Shown piece after piece: positions 1 through 8,375 of a DNA stretch of 64,000 nucleotides (the stretch's first letter is position 1; every line of letters begins with the position of its first letter). The stretch is from Paraburkholderia solitsugae. Its GTDB lineage: Bacteria > Pseudomonadota > Gammaproteobacteria > Burkholderiales > Burkholderiaceae. The position numbers and the translations under genes were made by a program. The DNA lies in contig NZ_WOEY01000138.1 of NCBI RefSeq assembly GCF_013177695.1, forward strand, positions 19,594-83,593, written 5' to 3'. Below the pieces are notes generated by a model. That model saw nothing but the letters and a program-made list of their open reading frames with translations. It had not been told where the DNA came from and did not search any database.

Positions 1-1752
1 GCGTCGGTGTCGCAGGACGACGAGGGCGCCTACGTCACCCTGCAAGACGGCGAAGTGATTCGTGCCGACGCCGTGATCGGCGCGGATGGCATTCACTCCG
101 CCGTTCGGACGGCCCTCCGGGGACCCGAGGAGAAACAGTTCGCCAACATCCTGATGTGGCGCGCGCTGATTCCGGCAGACCGGCTTCGTGGGCTGAACCT
201 GCCGGTGGCGGGGAACAACTGGTTCGGCATTGGCCGCAATATCGTCTCGTACTGGGTTCGCCCGGACCTCTACAGCGTTCTCGCGTCGGTGCCGGCAACC
301 GAAGTGAGCCGCGAGTCCTGGACGCAAGCAGGCGACGTCGCGCAACTGCGCCGCGCGTTTGAAGGTTCCGAGCCGACCGTCCAGAAAATGCTGGAAGCCG
401 TCGACTCGACTTTCATCACGGGGATGTACCACCGGGATCCGATTGAACACTGGGCCACCGGACGGATCGCGCTGCTCGGCGACGCCGCGCATGCGATGGT
501 GCCTTATCTTGCGCAAGGCGCCTGCCAGTCGATCGAAGATGCGTGGGTCCTTGCCACCTGTCTCAAGAACCATGGCCCGGCCGGCGTTCAGGACGCGCTG
601 CTGGAATACGAACGGCGCCGCCAGCCGCGTACGACGCGGATTCAGGCGGGCGCGCGCTTTGTCGTCGATTGGGCCCATGAGCCCGACGAGGCACGGGTAC
701 GCCAGCGGAACGGACGGCTGAAGGGACTCTCGCGTATCGATCCGCTGGCCGAGGCTTCGTGGTCGTTCGCCTGGGGGCACGACATCCTTAAGGCCGTCAA
801 ACTGCCGCCGGGCGAGGTGGTGGGTTTGAGCGCGGCACGCGAAGGAAAGCGGATGGCACGCCCCGAGAGCCAGCGCGCTTTCGATCTCTGGAAGGGTGTG
901 TTCAAGCCGGATGACATCGCGCGTGGCGACCGGGGGCAGCGTGCAGCCTACGAACGGTTCCTTTTGGAGCAGTTCCCGGCGCCGGCAAGCACCGAAGTGA
1001 CAGACGTCGATCTTGACGGCGTGAGCGCGTTGCGCGTGGTTGCGCCGGGAGCAGGGCAGAAGGCGACCGTACTGCACTTCCATGGCGGCGGCTACGTGCT
1101 GGGTTCGGCGAAGAGCTCGGTTGAATACGCAAGCCGTCTCTCACACGCGCTGAACGGTCCGTGCTACACGGTCGACTACCGCCTCGCGCCCGAGCATCCG
1201 TATCCGGCGGCATTCGATGACGCATTCAGCGCCTATCGCGGCTTGCTTGCTGCGGGCGTCGATCCGTCGACGGTCTTCCTGAGCGGAGAATCGTCCGGCG
1301 GCGGCCTGGCTCTGGCGCTGGCTGCTGCGCTACGTCGCGCCGGCCTGCCGTTGCCAGGCGGCGTCATTGCGATCTGCCCGCTCACCGACCTCACGCTGAG
1401 CGGCCCCTCCGTCAAGGCGAATTCGGGCGACGACCCGGCCGCGAATCGCGAGACGCTTTCCAACCTCGTCGCGTCCTACTTCCAGGGCCACGAGCCGACC
1501 GATCCGATGGTGTCGCCGCTGTTCGCGGATCTCGCCGACCTTCCGCCGGTGTTCCTTTCGGCCGTGGAGGGCGAGGTACTGGAAAGCGACACGACTCGTT
1601 TTGCGGAGCGGGCAAAGGCAGCCGGCGCGAACGTGCAATTGAAGATGGTGGCCGATTCGGTTCACGTCTTCACGCTCTTCCCGTTCTTGCCGGAAACCGC
1701 TGAGACGCTCGAAGAAATCGGCTGGTGGAGCCGCCAGCTCCTTCAGAAGTAG
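1..1752 (+). CDS. FAD-dependent monooxygenase fused to HSL-type alpha/beta hydrolase (5' partial)
   Basis: The reading frame is open to base 1, so the N-terminal Rossmann FAD-binding part lies upstream; residue numbers here count from the in-frame GTG at 7. Residues about 20-34 carry the second flavin motif of class A flavoprotein hydroxylases (IGADGIHSAVR) and about 158-180 the GDAAHAMVP motif, as in salicylate hydroxylases. After a roughly 50-residue linker, residues about 330-581 form an alpha/beta hydrolase of the hormone-sensitive-lipase group, with the oxyanion motif HGGG (359-362), nucleophile motif GESSG (427-431) and a C-terminal His in SVHVF. One uninterrupted frame joins both halves. 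The likely role is hydroxylation or oxygen insertion followed by ester or lactone hydrolysis of one substrate, which is inference. An acyl-CoA synthetase follows downstream. Confidence 0.82.
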   Translation, partial: ASVSQDDEGAYVTLQDGEVIRADAVIGADGIHSAVRTALRGPEEKQFANILMWRALIPADRLRGLNLPVAGNNWFGIGRNIVSYWVRPDLYSVLASVPATEVSRESWTQAGDVAQLRRAFEGSEPTVQKMLEAVDSTFITGMYHRDPIEHWATGRIALLGDAAHAMVPYLAQGACQSIEDAWVLATCLKNHGPAGVQDALLEYERRRQPRTTRIQAGARFVVDWAHEPDEARVRQRNGRLKGLSRIDPLAEASWSFAWGHDILKAVKLPPGEVVGLSAAREGKRMARPESQRAFDLWKGVFKPDDIARGDRGQRAAYERFLLEQFPAPASTEVTDVDLDGVSALRVVAPGAGQKATVLHFHGGGYVLGSAKSSVEYASRLSHALNGPCYTVDYRLAPEHPYPAAFDDAFSAYRGLLAAGVDPSTVFLSGESSGGGLALALAAALRRAGLPLPGGVIAICPLTDLTLSGPSVKANSGDDPAANRETLSNLVASYFQGHEPTDPMVSPLFADLADLPPVFLSAVEGEVLESDTTRFAERAKAAGANVQLKMVADSVHVFTLFPFLPETAETLEEIGWWSRQLLQK

Positions 1753-1830
1753 CGAGACGCATCCGCCTCGCGCACGTCGCCAGGAACGGACACGACAACC
1801 TGCTTACGCGTCGCTGCCGTGAGCAGATCC

Positions 1831-1867
1831 TGCTTGCGTCACGGGCGATTTGCCCGTGACGCAAGCA
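1831..1867. other. perfect 16-bp stem hairpin between monooxygenase-hydrolase and acyl-CoA synthetase
   Basis: TGCTTGCGTCACGGGC (1831-1846) is followed by loop GATTT and its exact reverse complement (1852-1867). There is no T-run after it, so it is not a textbook intrinsic terminator. It ends 57 nt before the ATG of the next gene and could be an attenuator, a processing site or a regulator-binding dyad. Confidence 0.6.
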
Positions 1868-1924
1868 ATCGGTTTCAAGGCGCTACGCCATCTCACTGCA
1901 TTTCGTTTCATGCCCGGAGTAGAT

Positions 1925-3601
1925 ATGACGGCAACATCAACGCGTCGGCTGACCGACGTGTCGCGGCAACTATCCGTGCCGCAGACATCGCTGTACACCA
2001 ATCTCGAAGCCTCCTCGATCCGCCATCCGGACAAGGCTGCGATCCTTTACTACGGCAGTACCGTAAGCTACCGGCAATTGCGATCTGAAGTCGATGCAAT
2101 GGCGGGATTTCTGCAGCAGCACTGCGGCATCGCCCGCGGTGACCGCGTCGTCCTGTACATGCAGAACAGTCCGCAGTTCGTCATCGCCTTTTATGCGGTG
2201 CTGCGCGCGGATGCGGTAGTCGTGCCCGTCAATCCGATGAACCGGACATCGGAGCTGCAACACATACTCGAAGATAGCGGGGCTAGGGTCGCGTTCGTCG
2301 GTGAAGAACTCATGGGGCACGTACGGCCGCTGTTGGGCCGGCACGTGGACTATGTGATCCCTGCACGTTATGCCGACTATCTTCGCGACCAGACCGATCT
2401 GCCGCTGCCCGACGTTCTGACATCGTCCGGGCTGCAGCCCCATGCAGAGTCCATAGACAGTCATGCTGCCCTCATCGGCTGGAACGATGCGCTCTCGCGC
2501 GCGTGTATTCCGTGCGGCCACGAATCCCGGCCCGAGGATCTGGCGGTCATTCCGTATACGTCCGGCACGACCGGTCGCCCCAAAGGGTGCATCCATACAC
2601 ATCGTAGCGTCATGCATTCAACGGTCTCGTGCGCTGAATGGCCGAGCCTCGCGAGCGAGAGCGTGATGCTGTGCTCCGTGCCGTTGTTTCACGTCACCGG
2701 CATGCAGAACTGCATGAATATGCCGATCTACATCGGCGCCACGATGGCGATCATGACCCGCTGGGACGCGCAATGTGCCGCGCGCGTGATCGAACGCCAC
2801 CGCGTAAGCACATGGATCATGGTTCCCACGATGCTCATCGACCTGCTGAATCTGGCGGACGTCGACAGGTTCGACCTGAGCTCTATTGCGTACCTGAGCG
2901 GCGGCGGTGCCGCGATGCCGCAGGCTGTCGCGCAGCAGATAGAGACGCGTTGGGGCATCCCGTACGTGGAAGGGTATGGCCTCACCGAGACGATGGCGGC
3001 GACCCATATCAATCCGCCGAAGCAAAGCAAGCAACAGTGCATGGGGGTGCCGGTTTTCAGCACGGATTCACTCGTCGTCGATCCCGAGACGCTCGACCCT
3101 CTCGGCGAAGGAGAAACAGGCGAAATTCTCGTCAGCGGACCTCAAGTCTTCGACGGGTATTGGAAATCGGCCGAAGCCACGCGAGAAGCATTCGTTCTGA
3201 TCGACGGGAAGCGCTACTTGCGCACGGGAGATCTCGGCTATGTAGATCGGGACGGATACTTCTTCATCGTCGACCGGCTCAAGCGCATGATCAACGCCTC
3301 CGGCTACAAAGTCTGGCCGGCCGAGGTCGAGGCCATGCTGTTCGAACATCCCGCCGTACAGGAAGCGTGTGTCATTGCGACTCACGATCCGCGTCGAGGC
3401 GAGTCGGTCAAGGCGGTCATCGTGCTTCGGAACGGTGAGCGCGCGACGCAAGACGAAATTGTGTCGTGGGCTCGCGAGCGCATGGCGTCCTATAAGGTTC
3501 CGCGCGTCATTCAGTTTGCCGCCAGCTTGCCCCGCACCGCGAGCGGAAAGATCCAGTGGCGGCTACTGCAGGAAGAGGAGGCGCGGAGTCGACACGCTTG
3601 A
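1925..3601 (+). CDS. AMP-forming acyl-CoA synthetase (ANL superfamily)
   Basis: A 558-residue adenylate-forming enzyme that would activate a carboxylic acid to its CoA thioester through an acyl-AMP. It has the P-loop-like signature YTSGTTGRPKG, the motif VEGYGLTET, the hinge-proximal YLRTGDLGYVDRDGYFFIVDR region and a C-terminal PRTASGKIQWR with the conserved Lys. The start chosen is ATG 1925, five bases after GGAG (1916-1919); the longer frame from TTG 1850 begins inside the hairpin and has no ribosome site. Substrate is unknown. The gene follows the monooxygenase-hydrolase at about 170 bp and precedes a porin, consistent with activation of an acid released by the upstream enzyme. Confidence 0.88.
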   Translation: MTATSTRRLTDVSRQLSVPQTSLYTNLEASSIRHPDKAAILYYGSTVSYRQLRSEVDAMAGFLQQHCGIARGDRVVLYMQNSPQFVIAFYAVLRADAVVVPVNPMNRTSELQHILEDSGARVAFVGEELMGHVRPLLGRHVDYVIPARYADYLRDQTDLPLPDVLTSSGLQPHAESIDSHAALIGWNDALSRACIPCGHESRPEDLAVIPYTSGTTGRPKGCIHTHRSVMHSTVSCAEWPSLASESVMLCSVPLFHVTGMQNCMNMPIYIGATMAIMTRWDAQCAARVIERHRVSTWIMVPTMLIDLLNLADVDRFDLSSIAYLSGGGAAMPQAVAQQIETRWGIPYVEGYGLTETMAATHINPPKQSKQQCMGVPVFSTDSLVVDPETLDPLGEGETGEILVSGPQVFDGYWKSAEATREAFVLIDGKRYLRTGDLGYVDRDGYFFIVDRLKRMINASGYKVWPAEVEAMLFEHPAVQEACVIATHDPRRGESVKAVIVLRNGERATQDEIVSWARERMASYKVPRVIQFAASLPRTASGKIQWRLLQEEEARSRHA

Positions 3602-3603
3602 TC

Positions 3604-3987
3604 CGAAGCTCACCGGCTGGATTGATCCGTTGCCCGCGCGATGTGTTTTCACGACACCGCCAGGGTTATCCCGCACGCCTCGTCAACGCGGCGGAATAAG
3701 GCGCGGCGCAGTGGCCGACGCGTTCATGGCGCGCAAAGTAAGTTTTCTGGCAGTTGTGGTCAACGTTTCCGGGCACCGTGTGGTTGTGGACACAACGCCT
3801 TGATCGGAGTGGGTGCCGTCAGAGGGTGAGGTTCTCGTCGAGCCGGCAGGCGGATCAAGTCATGTCGGCCCATCGAGTCACGCAACAAGAAGAACTCAAG
3901 CGCGTGTACTCAGCCGGCAATGAATGAGCCGTAAATAGGGTTCATATAGTTCGTAGTGCGACATAATCATAAAATTGGAGTCTTTGT
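3604..3987. other. gene-free stretch before porin
   Basis: No credible gene is seen. The last 50 bases are AT-rich compared with the surroundings (TTCATA at 3941 and CATAAT at 3962 are 15 bp apart), which could be a weak promoter for the porin. The remainder holds nothing I recognise. Confidence 0.4.
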
Positions 3988-5139
3988 ATGACGAAGGTAA
4001 GGAGATTGGCTGGAAAAGAGCGGCATCGACACAAGGCCGGCCTGTTGGCGGCCATCATGTCTACTGCGACGCTGTACTCCGTCTCGGCGGCCGCGCAGTC
4101 GTCGGTCACGCTTTTCGGCGTCGTCGATCAAGGAATTCGCTACACGACTCATGCGGATCCGCAAGGCGATTCTCGTGTGCAGCTCGCCAACGGCGCAAAC
4201 GAGAGTCTTTGGGGATTCAAGGGAGCGGAAGACATTGGTGGCGGAACGAAGGTCGTATTCCAGCTGGAGAATCGCTTTTTCCCGAACACCGGGGCGACCG
4301 ACCCTGCCTATCCGTTCTTCAATACGGCTTTTGTTGGCCTGCAGTCGAGCAGTTACGGAAAGCTGACCATGGGCCGTCAGATCAACCCGCTTACCGACGC
4401 TGTTGTGGGCGCCTTCGTGACCAATGCATGGCTGCCGACCTTCTACCAGTTTCGGCCAGAAGTCATGATGGCTCAGGGCGTGTGGACCAGCAACATGGTC
4501 AAGTACGCGGCGCGATGGCAATCCCTCACGGCTGAGGTGTCGTATGCGTTTGGTGGCAATGCAGGCGCATTTGGTTCGGGAAGTCAGATTGGGGCATCGA
4601 TTCTCTATTTGCCTGGCGCACCCTTGCGTCTGGCTGCCGCATACCTGGACTCGCGCGACGCCGTGAACGGTTCCGCGCACTTCAAATCCTGGACTGCTGG
4701 CGGGTCGTACTCGCTCGGCGATACGACAGTCAATGCCGGCTGGGCCGTGAACAGGCAGGATGCCGGGTTTGTCGGCAATTTCCCTAACGGTCCATTCACC
4801 CCGCCGGAGTTGTCCGCGCTGAAATTCAATACATTCAGTTCCCGGCAAATGTTTTTTGGCGGGGTGACGCAACTGATAGGGAATGCGACTCACCTTTCTG
4901 CGAATGTATGGCGCACGATTCAGACCGGGAAGACGCAAACGGCCGACGGCAACGCGACGCAATTCCAACTGCTCGCGGACTATAACTGGTCCAAACGCAC
5001 GGATACCTATCTGGAAGCCGACTACTCGCTGTACCGCGGCGGAATGGTGGGCGCCCAGTTCCAGGGGATCAACGCCCTGAGTTCGGCATACGGCACGAAC
5101 CAGCTAGGCATCATGGCCGGTATACGGCATACGTTCTAG
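3988..5139 (+). CDS. Gram-negative general porin (OmpC-like, Porin_4 type)
   Basis: A 383-residue outer-membrane trimeric porin. The N-terminus has a long basic leader (MTKVRRLAGKERHRHKAG) then a hydrophobic stretch ending at a signal-peptidase site near SAAAQ. The mature protein starts with SSVTLFGVVDQGI, the usual first beta strand of beta-proteobacterial porins, contains ESLWGFKGAEDIGGG and the strand-3 GRQ motif, and ends in the aromatic terminal strand GIMAGIRHTF. The start is ATG 3988 with GGAG about 10 bases upstream. It probably admits small hydrophilic solutes. Its position in the acyl-CoA module suggests co-use with that substrate, but no pore specificity can be read from sequence. 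Confidence 0.92.
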   Translation: MTKVRRLAGKERHRHKAGLLAAIMSTATLYSVSAAAQSSVTLFGVVDQGIRYTTHADPQGDSRVQLANGANESLWGFKGAEDIGGGTKVVFQLENRFFPNTGATDPAYPFFNTAFVGLQSSSYGKLTMGRQINPLTDAVVGAFVTNAWLPTFYQFRPEVMMAQGVWTSNMVKYAARWQSLTAEVSYAFGGNAGAFGSGSQIGASILYLPGAPLRLAAAYLDSRDAVNGSAHFKSWTAGGSYSLGDTTVNAGWAVNRQDAGFVGNFPNGPFTPPELSALKFNTFSSRQMFFGGVTQLIGNATHLSANVWRTIQTGKTQTADGNATQFQLLADYNWSKRTDTYLEADYSLYRGGMVGAQFQGINALSSAYGTNQLGIMAGIRHTF

Positions 5140-5187
5140 TCTGCCTGCGGGATGACGAACGGCTCGAGCGCGTGCCGGCGGGAGCGA

Positions 5188-5880
5188 TCACGGATAGTCC
5201 TGAAAGGACGAGAGGATGTCCTTCGAACATATTTCGATTCGACCATACCGGAGAGCGATCGCTCCTTTTTCGGCCATTGCCTTCAGCTCCAGCGACAGCG
5301 TCTGGCGCGTGATGCCCAGCATCATGGCCAGTGTGTCCTGGGAGATGCTGACGTCCTGGCGACTCTGCGGCCACGCTGTCACGTCGCCCGACGCGAGCAG
5401 CAGCAGGCGCCGGGCAATGCGCGCGCGCGTCGAGTGGAGGGTGGCATCTTCGATCAGGCGATAGAGCCAATTCATGTGGATGGACTGCAACTCGGCGATA
5501 GCCCGGAGGAACGCTTGACTCTGCATCAGTCCGTCAAAGGCGGGTGTTCTGACCACGAAGACGCTCGATCGCTCGATGGCTACGACATCGCGCGGCCGTG
5601 GCTGACCACCGGTCATGGAGGTCTGTCCAAACCAGTTGCCGGCTTCGATGACGGCCAGGATCGCCTCCTTGCCGTCTTCGCGAAGCGTGCAGGCTTTTAG
5701 TCTGCCGCTCTTAAGACCATAGAAGCCGATCGGCGTATCGCCGCGGCGGAACAGATATTCGCCGGGGTGCATCGTCACCAATTCGCTTCGCTGGATAAGT
5801 GCCTCCTGCTCGAGCGCAGGCAAGGAGCAGAACCACTGGTTTGTCCGCATTTCTTCGGACGTGTCGGTCATGAATGCCAT
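5188..5880 (-). CDS. Crp/Fnr family transcriptional regulator
   Basis: About 230 residues: an N-terminal cyclic-nucleotide-binding-like beta-roll (GEYLFRRGDTPIGFYGLKSG onward) and a C-terminal winged helix with a helix-turn-helix in ISQDTLAMMLGITRQTLS. No Cys cluster for an Fnr-type iron-sulfur centre is seen. Start choice is weak: ATG 5880 and ATG 5871 both lack a good ribosome site, and the longer frame from TTG 5931 also lacks one. It is transcribed divergently from the PHA-type operon beginning at 6190 and convergently with the porin, so that operon is its most likely target (inference from position only). I could not find a clear Crp/Fnr palindrome between the two starts. Confidence 0.88.
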   Translation of the reverse strand: MAFMTDTSEEMRTNQWFCSLPALEQEALIQRSELVTMHPGEYLFRRGDTPIGFYGLKSGRLKACTLREDGKEAILAVIEAGNWFGQTSMTGGQPRPRDVVAIERSSVFVVRTPAFDGLMQSQAFLRAIAELQSIHMNWLYRLIEDATLHSTRARIARRLLLLASGDVTAWPQSRQDVSISQDTLAMMLGITRQTLSLELKAMAEKGAIALRYGRIEICSKDILSSFQDYP

Positions 5881-6189
5881 TTTGAAGCTGTCAATGTACA
5901 CATCTGCTGAAAACGCGACGGATGATCGCAAGTTTGTGCGGCTTCCGTCGCGTCCATATCAGACCGCGTGGCCGGAGGGCTCCACCCCATTATCGGGCTC
6001 GGGTCTCTGATCGAGACGCTCAGTTCAGACTGTATCCCCCGACTGTATCCACAGCATTCCCCCATTCGGGGGGTACTTCCCGAGTCCAGACACTCGGATC
6101 ATTGTCCCAACGCGATGCCACAGCTGGCCGAGAAAGATAAATAGATCAGCATCCGCTTTAAATCCATTTTGGAACTGAAGGAGATACAG

Positions 6190-7833
6190 ATGCAGGACGA
6201 AGTCATGACGTCAGGATCCGCCGCCTACGCCTATCCGTTGCTGATCAAGCAACTATTGCTCACACCGTTCGTTCAGTCGCAGGACGAGGAGATCGTCTAC
6301 CGGGACCAGTTCCGGATGACCTATGCCACGTTGCGCGAGCGTATCGCGCGGCTCGCCAACGGGTTGAGCCAACTTGGCGTGCGGCACGGCAGCACCGTCG
6401 GGGTGATGGACTGGGACAGCCACCGCTATCTCGAGAGCTATTTCGCCGTCCCGATGATGGGCGCTGTCTTGCAGACGGTGAACGTGCGTCTGTCTCCGGC
6501 AGAGATCGCCTACACGATCAATCATGCCGGCGCTGAAGTCCTGCTGGTTCACACGGATTTTCTGCCGGTCGTCGAAGCGATCAAGGACAAACTGGAAACC
6601 GTGCGAACTTTCATCTGGATCGATGAGCCAGGCAGCGAAGTTTCTGCACACAGCATTCCCTTCGCGACGGAATACGAGGCGATGCTGGCGGCGAGCAGCA
6701 CGAGCTATGTGTTCCCCGATTTCGACGAGAACACGCGTGCAACGACTTTCTACACCACCGGCACAACCGGTCTTCCCAAGGGCGTCTACTTCACGCATCG
6801 GCAACTGGTTCTGCACACCATCACCCTGATGGCGGCACTGGCGAGCCCCGTCTCGGGACAGCGTTTCCATCGCGGCGACGTGTATATGCCGCTCACCCCG
6901 ATGTTTCACGTCCACGCATGGGGCATGCCGTATATCGCCACGGTGATGGGTGTGAAGCAGGTCTATCCCGGACGCTACTTACCGGACCGGCTCGCACGGC
7001 TCGTGCGCGATGAAGGCGTCACGTTCTCGCATTGTGTCGGCACGATCCTGCACATGCTGCTCTCGTGCGAGGAGGGGAAGACGACGGACATGAGCAAGTG
7101 GAAGGTCATCATCGGCGGCGGCGCGTTGCCGCAAGGCCTCGCGAAGGCGGCGCTAGACCGGGGCATCGATGTGTTCGTCGGTTACGGGATGTCGGAAACC
7201 TGCCCCGTGCTCAGTCTCGCGCAACTGCCGCCCGGGGCCGAAAAGCTCGACGCCGACGAGCAGCTCAGCCTGCGCTGCAAGACCGGCCGGCCGGTTCCGC
7301 TGGTTGATCTGCGTGTCGTCGACGACAACATGGATGAACTCGCCCACGACGGCAAAGCCACCGGCGAGATCGTCGCGCGGGCACCGTGGCTCACGCAAGG
7401 CTATCTGAAGAACCCCGAGGCTTCCGAGCAGCTGTGGGCCGGTGGCTATCTCCATACGCAAGACATTGCCAGTATCGACCCGACGGGCAACGTACAAATC
7501 ACCGACCGTCTCAAGGACGTGATCAAGTCCGGCGGGGAGTGGGTTTCATCACTCGAAGTAGAAAACCTGATCTCGCGCTACGAGGGTGTGTCCGAAGTGG
7601 CCGTTATCGGCATCAAGGACGAGAAGTGGGGGGAGCGGCCGGTGGCGCTGGTCGTGCTCAAGGAGGGGGTGGCAGTCACGGAGGACGACATCAAACAGCA
7701 CGTCCTGTCGTTCAGCACATCCGGAAAGATATCGAAGTACGCGGTGCCGCAGACTGTGAAGTTCGTCGATGCGATCGCAAAGACGAGTGTCGGCAAGACC
7801 AACAAGAAGTGGCTGCGCGAGCAGTTCGCCTGA
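6190..7833 (+). CDS. medium/long-chain fatty acid-CoA ligase, AlkK-like
   Basis: A 547-residue ANL-superfamily ligase that makes acyl-CoA from a fatty acid. Visible motifs: FYTTGTTGLPKGVYFTHRQ (AMP-binding), MPLTPMFHVHAWGMPY, GYGMSETCP, the hinge region ITDRLKDVIKSGGEW, and the C-terminal Lys in SVGKTNKKW. The overall pattern, including PMFHVHAWG and IKSGGEWVSS, resembles the AlkK group of medium-chain acyl-CoA ligases from alkane degraders. Start is ATG 6190 with a strong AAGGAG at 6177-6183; an in-frame TTG at 6169 is rejected. First gene of a six-gene unit with hydratase, PHA synthase, phasin, depolymerase and DUF445 protein, so it probably feeds acyl-CoA to PHA synthesis. Confidence 0.88.
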   Translation: MQDEVMTSGSAAYAYPLLIKQLLLTPFVQSQDEEIVYRDQFRMTYATLRERIARLANGLSQLGVRHGSTVGVMDWDSHRYLESYFAVPMMGAVLQTVNVRLSPAEIAYTINHAGAEVLLVHTDFLPVVEAIKDKLETVRTFIWIDEPGSEVSAHSIPFATEYEAMLAASSTSYVFPDFDENTRATTFYTTGTTGLPKGVYFTHRQLVLHTITLMAALASPVSGQRFHRGDVYMPLTPMFHVHAWGMPYIATVMGVKQVYPGRYLPDRLARLVRDEGVTFSHCVGTILHMLLSCEEGKTTDMSKWKVIIGGGALPQGLAKAALDRGIDVFVGYGMSETCPVLSLAQLPPGAEKLDADEQLSLRCKTGRPVPLVDLRVVDDNMDELAHDGKATGEIVARAPWLTQGYLKNPEASEQLWAGGYLHTQDIASIDPTGNVQITDRLKDVIKSGGEWVSSLEVENLISRYEGVSEVAVIGIKDEKWGERPVALVVLKEGVAVTEDDIKQHVLSFSTSGKISKYAVPQTVKFVDAIAKTSVGKTNKKWLREQFA

Positions 7834-7863
7834 TGGGTAAGCAAATTTCCGGGAGTGCAAGCG

Positions 7864-8328
7864 ATGAGTACTGAGAACTACAGCATTGTCACCATCGGCG
7901 ACTTCGTGGGGCGCGAGCTGGGCGTGTCGAATTGGGTGGTGGTCGATCAGGCGCGTATCAATGCGTTCGCCGAGTGTACGGGCGATAAACAATGGATTCA
8001 CGTCGACGAGGAGCGGGCGAAACGTGAGAGTCCGTTCGGCGGCACGATCGCACACGGCTATTTGACCCTGTCGTTGTTGGGGGGCCTCGCGATCGAGATC
8101 GGCATCGTTCCGAAGGACGCTTCTGCGGGTCTCAACTACGGTCTGGACAAGGTGCGTTTCATGACGCCGGTCAAGGCAGGTGCGCGTGTGCGTAGCCGTA
8201 TGACGCTCGTGTCGGCGGAGAGCAAGGGCGGTGGCCGCATCCTGATCAAGATCATGAACGAGCTGCAGATCGATGGCGAGGACAAGCCCGCACTGATTGC
8301 AGAAACCCTCGCGATGCTGGTCGCGTGA
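7864..8328 (+). CDS. phaJ: MaoC-family hydratase, probable (R)-specific enoyl-CoA hydratase
   Basis: A 154-residue single hot-dog domain. The hydratase-2 signature is present: an Asp and a His spaced as D-x4-H in AECTGDKQWIHVDEE, followed by GGTIAHGYLTLSLL. Such enzymes convert trans-2-enoyl-CoA from beta-oxidation to (R)-3-hydroxyacyl-CoA, the PHA synthase substrate. Start ATG 7864 has GGGAG at 7851-7855; an in-frame GTG at 7855 overlaps that site and is rejected. It lies 30 bp after the ligase and 47 bp before phaC. The phaJ name rests on context; other MaoC proteins of this size act on other substrates. Confidence 0.8.
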   Translation: MSTENYSIVTIGDFVGRELGVSNWVVVDQARINAFAECTGDKQWIHVDEERAKRESPFGGTIAHGYLTLSLLGGLAIEIGIVPKDASAGLNYGLDKVRFMTPVKAGARVRSRMTLVSAESKGGGRILIKIMNELQIDGEDKPALIAETLAMLVA

Positions 8329-8375
8329 CCCATGACGTTTGGCGAAGCGGAAGACATTCCTGAAGGAGCAGCAAA

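Noticed and set aside
1850..1924. longer start (TTG 1850) for the acyl-CoA synthetase
   Set aside because: It begins in the hairpin loop, has no ribosome site, and ATG 1925 has GGAG at the right spacing.
5932..6189. Crp/Fnr box in the divergent region of the regulator and AlkK-like gene
   Set aside because: I looked for TTGAT-N4-ATCAA and TGTGA-N6-TCACA type sites and found none convincing.
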